From Euglena gracilis (lineage: Eukaryota; Euglenida; Euglenophyceae; Euglenales), in assembly GCA_039621445.1 (NCBI GenBank), contig CP154955.1, positions 5,136,785 through 5,200,784 on the forward strand: a stretch of 64,000 bases of DNA, given 5' to 3'. Each line of letters opens with the position of its first letter. Position 1 is the first letter of the stretch. A program made the translations under genes and the position numbers. Shown in pieces: positions 1 through 10,869 of this stretch. The notes under the pieces are model-generated. The model was not told the DNA's origin. It did no database searches and saw nothing but the letters and a program-made list of their open reading frames with translations.

Positions 1-1145
1 GACAGCTGCAGCTAGTGGAGGGGGGCCCTGCAATGGCCCCCAGTACGCGGTATGGAAGCCGGTGGACCTCAGCAGGCGGACACATACAACGCACGACAAT
101 TGTCTGCAAGAATACAACCCCAAACCACAGCCCTAAGGCTCCTAAATAACTCGAATAAGTACGGGCATTCAGAAGAGTCATGTGGGAGAATTTTAGTGCC
201 ACAAAAATTCCATCAGCTAATTTTGCGGACATTTTTCTTGCCAAACGTACTTGTCGCATCACAACAGTTTTTTCAGAAAAGTGAATTCCCAGCAGATTTT
301 CATGGGTTACCACAGGAGTTTAAGTCCCGACAAGATTTTTAACAATCAACTTGGCCAATTTCAGCATGAATTACGATGAGGACCCAGAAATTCCTGTAAT
401 TTTCGCAAAATCTTCCACAGTTTTTGCCAACGGCATGCATTTCTGGCAAGATTTATTGTGGGGGCAGGGTCCCACTTGCAAAGTGGCACGTATTTTTCCC
501 CACCAAAACACCAGGCGTTGTCTCACCCAAGGACCTTTAAGTTTTCAAGTGAAAAAAGTTAAATTTTCCTTTCCCCGTCACAGAAATTTCCTGTGACTTC
601 GGCAGATTTTCAGTCAAAAAAGTCAGAGACGGGTGATATCTATGACAACTTTCCCTGGTGCTACAGATTTTTGCTGTGGTTTTCCCTTTTTTTCAGCCAA
701 TCTTGTCGGAGATGGGTGGAATCCTCCGTACAGGAAATTTTTCCCCTTTGTCCTCCAGGCTGGGAGCGGGCACGGATCAGCCTTTTTGGCTGGTGGAGGA
801 GAAGCAAGAATGGTCCCCTTCACACAAATTTCAGCCCCCCCCTGTGTAAATGGAGATGGAGGGAGGGAACAAATATCCTTATGAGGAACGTACAAGGAGG
901 AGTGTGCACGAAAAAATTAAGGTTGGGTTGCTGACGAAAAAAAATTTCAATTTCCCTGTGCAAAGTTGGAAAAAACTTAAATTCCCCCAGATTCAAAAAT
1001 GAAAACCGCTTTGGCCAAAAGTGATAAAAATTCAGCAGGATTCCAGCCCAATTTAACTTTGGACAACAGCGCCAAAATGAAAGAACTTTTTCACGAGAAA
1101 CCACGAGTTTTGGAATTGGAAAACTCAAATCGAACGCCGTTCCAG
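1..1145. other. no recognisable gene; decayed left flank
   Basis: Six frames give only short ORFs (under 150 codons) that overlap on both strands and resemble no family I know. The composition (runs of A/T, poly-C) resembles the sequence right of the LTR element at 6.4-9 kb, so both may be parts of one old repeat split by that insertion. No RNA gene or regulatory site is visible. Confidence 0.5.
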
Positions 1146-1729
1146 TGTCGGTGGGGGGTTTTAAGAAAAAAGAAGGACGACGAAAGTGTAAAGGTGTACC
1201 GGAATGAATTGAAATGCCTGGGTAATGGAGTGCCCGACTGACTGGGCCTCCTTCTTCCTTTTCCCCCACCTACGGTCACCACCCAGCCCCAGGGTTTTTC
1301 AATAAAAAGAGCCTCCGGAGGGCTCAGGGCCGGAGGCCCGGCTTTTCGCCCCCTGCCAGTGGCTGGGTTGGCATACCGGCATAGGATCCAAAACTTTGTA
1401 ACTGAAAATGGCTTTTTCTGCCCTTGAATTCAAAGAAAACCACAAATAAAACCCTTTTGAAGTATGGACTTGATTCAGAAGGCAAAGCACACACAAGGCA
1501 ACCTGCACACCTTGGTCAGACACACCTGTGCTTGCAGTGGGTGAGAGGAACATACAAACAATGATTTTGGAATGGAATGCCTTGCTCCTTCATTCTTTTC
1601 TTTTGTATTTCCAGACTTGCAACATTTTGCTCACCTTCCAATTGACTTCTGGAGCTTCCTACCCACTGGGTGAGTCCTATCGCGGGGGGAATGTTGAGAA
1701 ACCGGCTGTCGACGGGCCGACAGCCGACA
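1146..1729 (-). repeat. LTR, 3' copy (minus-strand element)
   Basis: Begins TGTCGG, ends CCGACA. It contains a GC-rich hairpin (around 1312-1343) beside a TTTTTATT box on the minus strand. It is a near-identical direct copy of 5843-6430; the visible differences are a few bases at the TGTCGG end. Confidence 0.92.
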
Positions 1730-1740
1730 CCCCCTCCCTT
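1730..1740 (-). other. Polypurine tract of the LTR element
   Basis: On the minus strand AAGGGAGGGGG directly abuts the LTR tip TGTCGG. That is the place and composition expected for the plus-strand primer in reverse transcription. Confidence 0.8.
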
Positions 1741-2625
1741 GCGACGTCAGTCGGACCAATTTTTGCCCCCCCCCCCCGAAAGGGGGAAAATTCTTTTTTG
1801 AAGTTTGGCCGTTTTTGGCCTTTGGGGGCATTGTTTTTTTTTTTGAAGGGCTGTGGTGACCCCCCCCCCCAGCAACTTGATAGTGCTTTTAGGGGCACCT
1901 GAAAAATCAGGTGATAATGGGGCCAGCCCCCCCTCCCACCGGTGGTGGAAGGGAGAAAGAAACGTCCCACAAAAATGTGAGGGAATTCTTGTACTTTGTT
2001 GAGTCCGAACTTGTGTATGCAAAAGGAACATGGAACCCATAAAAGAATCGAAAACAAAAAAATCTTCGGGCACACTTCCCCCCAGGCCTGTCCCTCACAC
2101 TGCCTTAATTAAAACGTCCCTTTGGCAGCGTTCAAGAATATTGCCCCTGGTGAGGAAGGAAAAGAATCCAAACAATAACAACTGAACATTCGTTGATTTT
2201 TTTTTGTGAAGAAATGAAATTCTTTTGAATCAGGGACTTGGCTCACAGTGCCCGGCCTAATTCTTTGTTTGGGTGGGAAAAAAAGAACAGGAGCGAGGAA
2301 TTCCTTTCCAATTCGGGACAAGGAAAAGGCAAAGAAGGGTGAGGAAAAGGAAAAACGGTGAGGCGCAAAGGTACGAGGTAAGGCGGTTATATGGGGGAAT
2401 AGTGTACAGATGGGTGTGCGGGTTCGTGTGCGTGCGCGGTTGCATGTTTTGTGTGTATGCACGCCCTCTTCCTTGTCATGCATTCCAACCGAAAATGACT
2501 TGGGTCGATTTTTTTTTGTTGGACGCAGAACAGGGCTTCACATTGGCCCTCAGCCACTATATCACAGGGCTTGAGTGCCCACGTGGCTGTTTTTTGTTGG
2601 CCCACACCAGGGCCTGAGGAGGGTC

Positions 2626-3550
2626 CACCCCCCCCCCGAGTTCGAATATTCCATGAAAATTGCAGTTCTCAAAGTCCAAACCGAATCAAAAAACTGAGTC
2701 TGCAAATCTGAACTCGGTTTTCTCCTTGGAGAAAAATAAAATACCAGGTTTTTTCCAACACAGATCCTCCACAAAAGCAGGGCTTGCAAAAGCCCTCAAC
2801 AAATCCAACCAGGAATTCCAAACCCAAAATCAGCCACACAACATCCCACAACAGGTGCGTGGACTGCACATGCCAAACTGAACAACAATATTGGTGACAA
2901 CCAACCAAACTGCCCCCCCCCGGCAACACAGCCGTGAGGTTGGGGGTTCTCCAGCAATTTCAAAAATCCCGAAGAATGCGACTCTCCAGGAACATTCTCA
3001 CTGCCCCCCCCCCATTCACACGGGGCATTTGGGGTCAAACGACTTGGCAAACTCAAAAATCCCAAAAAATCAAATCCAAGTCTCGCAGCCAAGGCGATTT
3101 TTTGCTGCTCCCCCCCCCCAACAAGAGGCAAGGGGCATAACCTGGCTTCAGCCTCCAAACCCAAAAAAAAATGACAAACCTAGGCTGTCATGTCCAACCC
3201 GAATGAAAGCAAACAACTCCAAAGGATGGGACTTCGCACTGCCCCCCCCCCCCCGCAACAGGGCCGGAGGGCAAACCTCAATTAATTCAACCTGGGCTTC
3301 ACATTCCCAAAACTGATTGCAAAAACAAAGTTCAGCTCCACCAAAGCTGAATTAGTCCCAGGATCAGGCTTCGCTGAGCCCCCCCCCCCCACAGCACACA
3401 GGCTGGCAGGGGTCCAGAAACTCAGAACTTGCCAGGATCTAAAAGTCTGAAAAAATTGAACGCTCAATCCTGAAGCTCGGTACTCCAAAGAAAGTAATCC
3501 AGTTGTCATAACAATTACTTCGGTGCACTCAGCCAAATGGACCCCCCCCC
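2626..3550. repeat. Series of poly-C tracts inside the LTR element
   Basis: Poly-C runs of 8-14 bases lie near 2626, 2911, 3003, 3110, 3241, 3379 and 3541. After the second, the spacing grows steadily (about 92, 107, 131, 138, 162). Sequence between the runs is not clearly repeated. No coding function is visible on either strand. Confidence 0.6.
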
Positions 3551-5824
3551 ACAAATGATGGGAGAACCCATTTACATTTGTATTCCTCCAAAATTCTTCA
3601 CTGGAGGAAAAATAAGCTGATTCTTGCACCCATTTTGGCAGCCACCTGAATGTTTGGGCAGAACGATCGGTGAGTTCAGACTGCCAGGCCTGGCTCACTG
3701 GCTCACTTAAACAACAAACAGGGGGAAAACAAACTCCGTGTTGACCCCCTGCATCACAACCAATTATCAGCCAGGCTCCAACACACCAAGGCTCAGCATT
3801 AGCTTCCCAGCTGGTTAACCATACCACTTCCAAGTACCCCACCGTGGCGCCGAAATTCTGCTTGTGGTAGTCCAAATTGCAAAATTCTTGATAAATTCTC
3901 CACGGTGAAATCCTCGAAATTCTCTCAATTCTTGCTCCTTGCGTTGTTGAGTTGAAAACCTGCACGAGGGGAAAAAAGAAACAAAAAAACCAAACACAGC
4001 AACAAACATCCACTGAAGCTGGACCCTATGGCTGCCTCCTCACAACACCCACACAGATTGATTTGTCGGTGTGGCCAAACCACAACAAAAAAACCAGGAT
4101 GCATCATTGTCTATCATATTGCCGAACAACTCATGGCAATTGGGGAAGGGAGGAACCCCATTACGACAAAATTTGCATCCCCAGCAGCAGGCTGCAACAC
4201 AAAACGCAGCTGTTGCAAAAATCAAAAAAACAGTGCTGCTGTTGGAAAAATGTGCAGCCGACCACAACCAAGCAAACCAACCCAGATGAGATTGAGATTA
4301 TGGCTCACCAATTGGCCAACAGATCACAAAAAAAAAAAAAAAAATGAGCTTTGCCACCACTTTGGGATTTTTTCCAGAAATATTCTGGTGGACTTTGTTT
4401 CCCAACAGGCTTGACAATACAACCAAATTTCATGAAACAAAATTCTGGCGATTATGCAGCTGAACAACACCCTCAGCTGCCCAATGATGACTCTGAGATT
4501 TTCCGGAATGGGGCTCTCAGAAAATGCAACCACCCATATGTCCCAGCTGATTTCGTTTCTTGGGGGTTTATACAAGAGATGGTGCGGCCGCAGCACCCCT
4601 TGTGTATGTTCCCCCCCTCGTCACTCATCAACTGAAAACTTGGATTGGTCACTAAAAATTCCCCAGGTTGCAACCAAAAACAAAACCACTGAACTGAAAC
4701 TGAACCACTGAACACTGAACTGAAAACTGAACACCACTGAACTCAGGATCCCTGGGCCCTTGAGTGTGTGTCGACGGGGGTGTCTGTTCCTCCCGGATTT
4801 ACACACCCGGTTCCCCTCTTTGACCAGTCAATCCCAAAAATGAATGAAAATTACTCTGCCTGCCAGTGTTCGATAGAGGTGTTATTTTCCCCTCGAAACG
4901 GCAATCACCCAAAACCAAACTGGGCTGCCTCACTGGAAGCACACCGAAACTGAGTGAAACAACAAAACTGTGAAAATGGAACAGGTCGATGCATGTCCCA
5001 GACAGGAAAAAAGTCACTGAACAAACCAGTAAACCTCTCCCAAAAGATGGACTCGGAGCCCACAAATGCATGGGACCAGCATACAGACCCACTGAAATGA
5101 TGTCCTAGTCTGTGGATTGAGCACCTGCCAATTCTGCAGTGAACTCACCCCGATCAAAGCCAAACTGGGACTCACAAAACAAAAAACTTTTGGAAATGTT
5201 TGTCTGGCTGCTTGAGCACAAGTAAAAGGGTACTGTGCACCCCAGAGAAAACGGTGTTTCTCAAAAATGACATGCTTCAAGCATTCTGAGGTTTATCCAA
5301 AAAATCCACAACCAGAAAACAATGAAAAACTTGAATCACTGGTGAAGAAAACGTAAACTTGACTTTCCCACAGCCAAAACTGTAAAACGACCAATGAAAA
5401 TGAAAACCTGAAAATGAAAACTCCTGCCAGAAAAATTATCTTCCAGATTGGGCTCCACAGTCGTTCAAAAAGCACAGCCTGATTTGGGAAAAAATTGCTG
5501 AAAATAATAACACTGACAAAAACTACAAGCCACAGAAAAAAAATCACACAAGTCAACTACTGGAGCTTAGAGCTTGGCTCACGGACACTCAACCTGGCCC
5601 GTTCTCCTATCACTGGGAATTGCAAAAATCTGGGCCGTTTTCAGTGTCCTTCCCCCCAGAGCCTTGCTCACAGATTGATTCCATTCCATTTGTCAACGCC
5701 AGATGATTCACCCACTTCGATTTACAGCACAAACTGGTGCACAGATAGATTCCAGCAGATTTATGGTGCACAGTTCCAAAGAAACCACAGATTTCAAAAA
5801 GATTCTGCTGGGCACAGCCCAGCA

Positions 5825-5842
5825 GCAAACCTCTGCTTACCA
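5825..5842 (-). other. tRNA primer-binding site of the LTR element
   Basis: The minus strand reads TGGTAAGCAGAGGTTTGC immediately inside the LTR. The leading TGG pairs with the CCA end of a tRNA. I cannot assign the tRNA species. Confidence 0.7.
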
Positions 5843-6430
5843 TGTCGGTGGGGAGTTTCGGATAAGAAAAAAGAAGGACGACGAAAGTGTAAAGGTGTAC
5901 CGGAATGAATTGAAATGCCTGGGTAATGGAGTGCCCGACTGACTGGGCCTCCTTCTTCCTTTTCCCCCACCTACGGTCACCACCCAGCCCCAGGGTTTTT
6001 CAATAAAAAGAGCCTCCGGAGGGCTCAGGGCCGGAGGCCCGGCTTTTCGCCCCCTGCCAGTGGCTGGGTTGGCATACCGGCATAGGATCCAAAACTTTGT
6101 AACTGAAAATGGCTTTTTCTGCCCTTGAATTCAAAGAAAACCACAAATAAAACCCTTTTGAAGTATGGACTTGATTCAGAAGGCAAAGCACACACAAGGC
6201 AACCTGCACACCTTGGTCAGACACACCTGTGCTTGCAGTGGGTGAGAGGAACATACAAACAATGATTTTGGAATGGAATGCCTTGCTCCTTCATTCTTTT
6301 CTTTTGTATTTCCAGACTTGCAACATTTTGCTCACCTTCCAATTGACTTCTGGAGCTTCCTACCCACTGGGTGAGTCCTATCGCGGGGGGAATGTTGAGA
6401 AACCGGCTGTCGACGGGCCGACAGCCGACA
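5843..6430 (-). repeat. LTR, 5' copy (minus-strand element)
   Basis: Direct copy of 1146-1729 with the same TGTCGG and CCGACA tips. It is followed by CCAGG, which gives the CCAG target duplication. Confidence 0.92.
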
Positions 6431-7313
6431 CCAGGCAGTTTTGCTGAAATGCAAGGATTTGTAGAATTTCCCACCTTTGGTTATTGGGATTGAGCGAAAC
6501 TTTTCTCAACTGAAAAGTCTCAGAATTTTCAAACGGACACAATCCCAGTTTAATACGGAAGAGGATCAACGTGGACAGTTTTTTCCCCCTGCCTGGATCA
6601 CTGGCCGCAAATTTGGTTTTCACTGCTTGAGAAGGGAGACCCCCAACCCCAGCGTCGCTGTGGTGGCAGCGTCCGGGGGCCCCCTCCACCGCACCGCTGT
6701 GGTGGACGTGCAGGGGTGCCAAGCAGCAACCAGCTCGCCGAGCACGCCACCCAGGAGGTATAGGTTGGGACCAAGCTCTGGGTTGGGAGCATGGTTGGGA
6801 TTTCAAGCGACGAGAAGGCGTGGGATGGGACCTGAAGGTATGAAAAGGAAAAGTCCAGAGAGAATGAGTGGGTTGCTTTTTGTAAATTTTCGTTTTCACC
6901 CCCAGTTGCTCCCTCCCTGGGCAATCTAGGCCCAGAGGCAGGGGGAGCAACAGTTTTTACCCCCCCTCCCTCGTTTTTTGTTTCCTCCAGAATGGTGGAC
7001 TTTCCTTCCGTAGACAAGGGACAAAAATTTACTTCGTTCACTCAATGGGTAGTCAATTGGACAAAAATTGCTGTTTTTCTCCAGGGATTTTCATTTTCCC
7101 CCGCTCAATTCATGGGAATGACACAGGCATGCCTTGAACAAACGGAGGGGGGAAGGAATTTAAACGACCAGGTTCCCCCCCGCTGAAACGATTCAACTCC
7201 CCGTTTGGTTGGGGGTGACCAAATTCGTTCATAAAACGTGAAAGGAGAATTTTTATTCAAATTTCACCGGAAATGTTCAAGAAGGGGGGGCGCTGTCAAA
7301 AACACCTTCAAAT
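6431..7313. other. no gene; flank of the LTR element
   Basis: Contains short ORFs on both strands and a GC-rich patch (6640-6800) with repeated GTTGGGA-type words. No domain, RNA gene or element end recognised. Confidence 0.4.
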
Positions 7314-8736
7314 GTGAAAAAAGTACCGCTCCCAAACCCCAACCACACAACCTGTGTAATCAGAGCACCGTGTAAGTGTTGTGGTGAGGTTGGGAATAAT
7401 TCCTCTACCTGTTGGACAAAAACTCTGGATGCAAATCAAGTTCCCCCGGCACCTAGTTTTGGGCCCATGCCCGTGGAGAGGGGGGACGAGGCAAGGGGGG
7501 CGGGACGACCATTTTTAACGACAAAGGTCCGGAAACTTCCCAAGGAAAAAGTGGTGGCCCGTGTTCCAGGAGCAGCACTTTTGTTCAGGTGCCCCCAGCA
7601 CAAATTTTGTTTCAGAAAATATTTGTGCCACAGTCAAACACTTTTGAGGACAAAGTCCAGCAATTTTCAGGGTCAAGACACACAAAGGCTTTGAAGCTTT
7701 TTACGGGAACAAAATCTGGAGTGGAGGTGGACTTGACTTTTGCACCCATACTTTATACGACATATGGTCAAGACCCCACCACGTGTGAACAAAATTTGGA
7801 TTATGCCGATTCTCGCACAAAAAGGACACTTTCCAACACCCAATTTTTGCAACCCCCCTGAATTTTGATTCAAATTCCCTGAGACGTCCTCGTGAAGGAC
7901 CGGGAATTTTTGGAGGGGCTGATTTTTTTGAACGTTGATTTTTTTCAATGTAGTCATTTGGACTACAAAAAGCTTACTCTATTTGGGGAATGGTGGAGGG
8001 TTTGTCAAACCGTTTGTGTCCGGGTTTTTGGTGCAAGTACACCATAGCCGGTTTCAAAAGACATTTTCACCGTTTTTGGTGGATACATTTTTTTGTGGGA
8101 CGTCACATAAAAAATGCCGAGTCCTAGATTTGTTGATTGTTTTGTTTTACGGGAAAGAGGAAAGGCATATACCAAAGAGGGAGGGTTTGGTGTTGGTCCA
8201 GCAGGGTACCCTCTCACTTATGGCCCATGGTGAAAGGGAACGGGTGTTAGACCTCAAACTTTTGGAAACCGTGGAGGTGGACAATTTTCCGATGGAAAAG
8301 GAACAGTTGAGGGTTGGAACGCATTTTGTACACCGTCATTTTTCCCAGGTGGAAAAAAGTGAATTATTTCAATTTTTCTCCGTCCTCTGGTGAAAGAGAA
8401 GAAATAATGGGTTGAACGGTCGACCAATGAAAATTCTTAGTCTGAATATTTTACCCAAGTCACACAATATGACACTTTGTTTCGGAGGTGGAACCTATTG
8501 AACTTCATGGGTTGTGTTGTGTGGAAGAAAGGAATAAAGTTGGAATGAACAAAATGGGGATTAGCCCCACTCGTTTGGACGCGAGTGGGTGGGGGGCGTT
8601 CAAACAAAAAGTCGATGTGTTGGATCGACATATTTTCAAGGAATTTAAAGGAATTATTTACGGAGAGGAGGTGCAACCCAACCACCCCGTAATCGTTTTT
8701 AAGGACGCTGTACAGGATTTTCAGAGGATTCTGTAA
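7314..8736 (+). pseudogene. Decayed gag-like region with one degenerate zinc knuckle
   Basis: Four successive plus-strand ORFs (7314-7694, 7589-7861, 7935-8393, 8488-8736) in shifting frames look like one broken coding stretch. In the first, residues near 20-33 read CKCCGEVGNNSSTC. This fits the retroviral knuckle C-x2-C-x4-H-x4-C except that His is Asn, which would spoil zinc binding. The remaining ORFs, including the 152-codon one at 7935, match no family I know. A retroelement origin is an inference from the knuckle and the surroundings. Confidence 0.35.
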
Positions 8737-9519
8737 ACGAAATTTGCCCAGGCATGAGACATGGCTGACAATTTTGTTGGTGAGGCTCCCGTAGGTACCC
8801 CGAAGTAATTTTGGGTTTGGAGGAAACATTTTGTAATGGCAAGGAGGCGAGAATTTTACAGATTTGATTTGATTTTTGAAAATCAAAAGGTGGACAGATT
8901 ATCCAATTGCATTTTTTTCTCAGAAAGAGGTGGAAGTTTGGATCAAAATTTGATAGACCCCCGAGATGGCACGGGTTAATGTGACCCCCCCACAAAAACG
9001 GATCCGTAAGTCACATTCCCGTTACATTTGTGTGAAAAGTTATGAATTAGTTCGGCTTGAAGGCCTGAAATCGATTTTTGACTTTGCAAGGCCGATTCTC
9101 TGAAATTTTCAAGGCCGGCTGAACGATTTTCCACAGTAGTATTTGCCATTTTCCCTAATTAACCTAAGAAAGTATCAACTTGAACCCCCCAATTTCAAAC
9201 CATACCACACACAGGGTTCTTCTACCTAACACCAATGCACTTGTGAGTACTACAAAAACATCAATTGTTTGTGCATGCAAGAACCTGATCTTGATAAACA
9301 AGTTGTATTTCAATGTTCAATTGGAAAAGCTCAAGATCCAACAGGAAATGTTTGAATATTTTGACCTCGACAGCTCGCGGCCGCCTCGGAAAACATCCGA
9401 GGCCGAAGGATCCTCAAAAACTTCGAACCAAGGTCGGGGTTTCACAAGCATAACTTTTTCTGCCTGGTTCGGGTCCCAGTTTGCTCTATGTTTAGGGTGG
9501 GTGGACAATTTTGGGTGAT
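8737..9519. other. no gene recognised
   Basis: AT-rich sequence with one 112-codon plus ORF (9180-9518) of unremarkable composition. Nothing else is supported. Confidence 0.4.
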
Positions 9520-10186
9520 TTACGCAGGGAATTGGATTCCATTTTTGATCAATTGACATGTTGCTGGGGGAAGGCATGTTTTGACCACCATTTCAGACTC
9601 TTTTGGAGTCTCTGATACAGGGGGGTGTCTCCGCATTTTTCCTCCATGAAATGTATTTTCCCGACTACATGTTTTTCTGGGGGCTGTGTGGGGGATGTTG
9701 GACATTTCACAGCCCCGAGAGTCCCTAGGGCTTGAGCCCTTGGAAAAAGAAAATGTTCCTGGGGGGATGTGCATGCACTCTCTCCCTCTCTGCTCACAAA
9801 CTCTCTGGAGCATCTTGTAGTTAGAACACATAGCATAGGGCTTACTGCCCCTGATTTGCCTATCTTGCCTTCTTGGTGTAGATGGTGTTGGTAGCCATAC
9901 CATAGGGGGGCCACTGTGGGTTCCTCCTTGTTGATTGAGCAGGAATAAATGCTGGTGGGGAGTCTCTCCCTTCCTGTTCCTCCTGGCTGGCCCTTGGGGG
10001 GCCATCTTCTTCCTGGAGCTGGGCAAGGGGCTGCCTATTTTTTAAAGCCCTTGCAGGGCTGACCTTTAGGTTCTGTGGGGCCTGTGATGGACCCTCCTTG
10101 TGATCTTGTTGAAATTGATCTTCTTGTTCATATTTCTGGCCCCAGTGGCCTTGTGGGTGGCGGGAGGCGGCCTGGCGCGTGTGCAC
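9520..10186 (-). pseudogene. Gln/Pro-rich gag-like fragment, frameshifted
   Basis: Two overlapping minus-strand ORFs (9860-10186 and 9520-10026) in different frames encode Q-, P-, R- and S-rich protein with motifs such as QWPPYGMATN. Low-complexity basic protein of this kind is usual for ORF1/gag of the DIRS copies at 26 and 34 kb, but I see no direct match. It may be a diverged ORF1 or an unrelated low-complexity protein. Confidence 0.3.
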
Positions 10187-10869
10187 CGGAACTAGCGAAC
10201 TTCCCCCCCCCCCGCTACATTTTTTACCTGGTTACTTTCCCACCCCAGGTCTCTTTTCCTGCTGTTTCACTCAAATAATTGTGATTGCTGAGGCAAGCAA
10301 TGTAAAATTATCAAATTCTGTTCAAAAATTCAACTATCAAAAAATACAACAAACAGTCACTCAGTCAATCCGTAATGTCAAGTAAAAGGGGAAGCCAACG
10401 CAACAAATCAAATTCCAAAAAGAAGGGCAACAGGCACTGGGGATCCAGGGGATGGTGTTCATCCGCTTCCACCTGCTACCCTTTTTTAGTTTTAAACCTG
10501 GCTTTTTCTCCCCCCCTCCTACTTCTTCAGAGGCACCCTCCAAGGAGTTCGCTAAAAATACCCATCCCCCCCACCATCTTTGAATTACTTGGCTGCCGGA
10601 ACCCAGGTTCTGGCGGAATTGAAGGACCGAAGGCCGTAAAAAAAGAATATTTTTTTGGCACCGGCCCAACGGGATACAGAAAAGATGCCAACCCTTTCCG
10701 GGGACTCTGAAGTGGCAGCCACTACCGCAAGTCTTCACAATAGCTCTCGGGAAGCGCAAGAAATCACCCCGGAAACAACCCTCCCGTACCCAGCCGCATC
10801 CCCAATCTCATCTCCACAATCCCCTGTTCCCGCACTCCAAGCCCCACCCCAACTCCCACCCATCCACCT
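10187..10869. other. no gene recognised; Pro/Ser-rich overlapping ORFs
   Basis: Holds a plus ORF starting MSSKRGSQRNKSNSKKKGNR (10375) and a Pro-rich plus ORF (10655-10873), with a minus ORF across both. It may be part of the retroelement debris beside it. No domain is visible. Confidence 0.3.

Larger units (their letters stand above)
1146..6430 (-). mobile_element. Non-autonomous LTR retrotransposon (LARD-like)
   Basis: Two direct repeats of 584 and 588 bp flank 4.1 kb. Each begins TGTCGG and ends CCGACA, the inverted tips expected of LTRs. The 4-bp target duplication CCAG lies outside both ends (1142-1145 and 6431-6434). Orientation is minus: next to the right-hand LTR the minus strand reads TGGTAAGCAGAGG, a tRNA-type primer-binding site, and next to the left-hand LTR it reads AAGGGAGGGGG, a polypurine tract. 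The interior has no gag, protease, RT, RNase H or integrase; the longest minus ORF (3282-4013, 243 codons) matches nothing and spans several poly-G tracts. It therefore looks like a large derivative mobilised by a partner element. An 84-codon stretch shared by the two LTRs is identical, so insertion was recent. Confidence 0.9.

Noticed and set aside
3282-4013. 243-codon ORF in the LTR element as gag
   Set aside because: Composition is Cys/Trp/Phe-rich and crosses poly-G runs; no gag feature and wrong place for the first ORF after the primer site.
1146-6430. Plus-strand orientation of the LTR element, suggested by AATAAA in the LTR
   Set aside because: Primer-binding site and polypurine tract are both correctly placed only on the minus strand.
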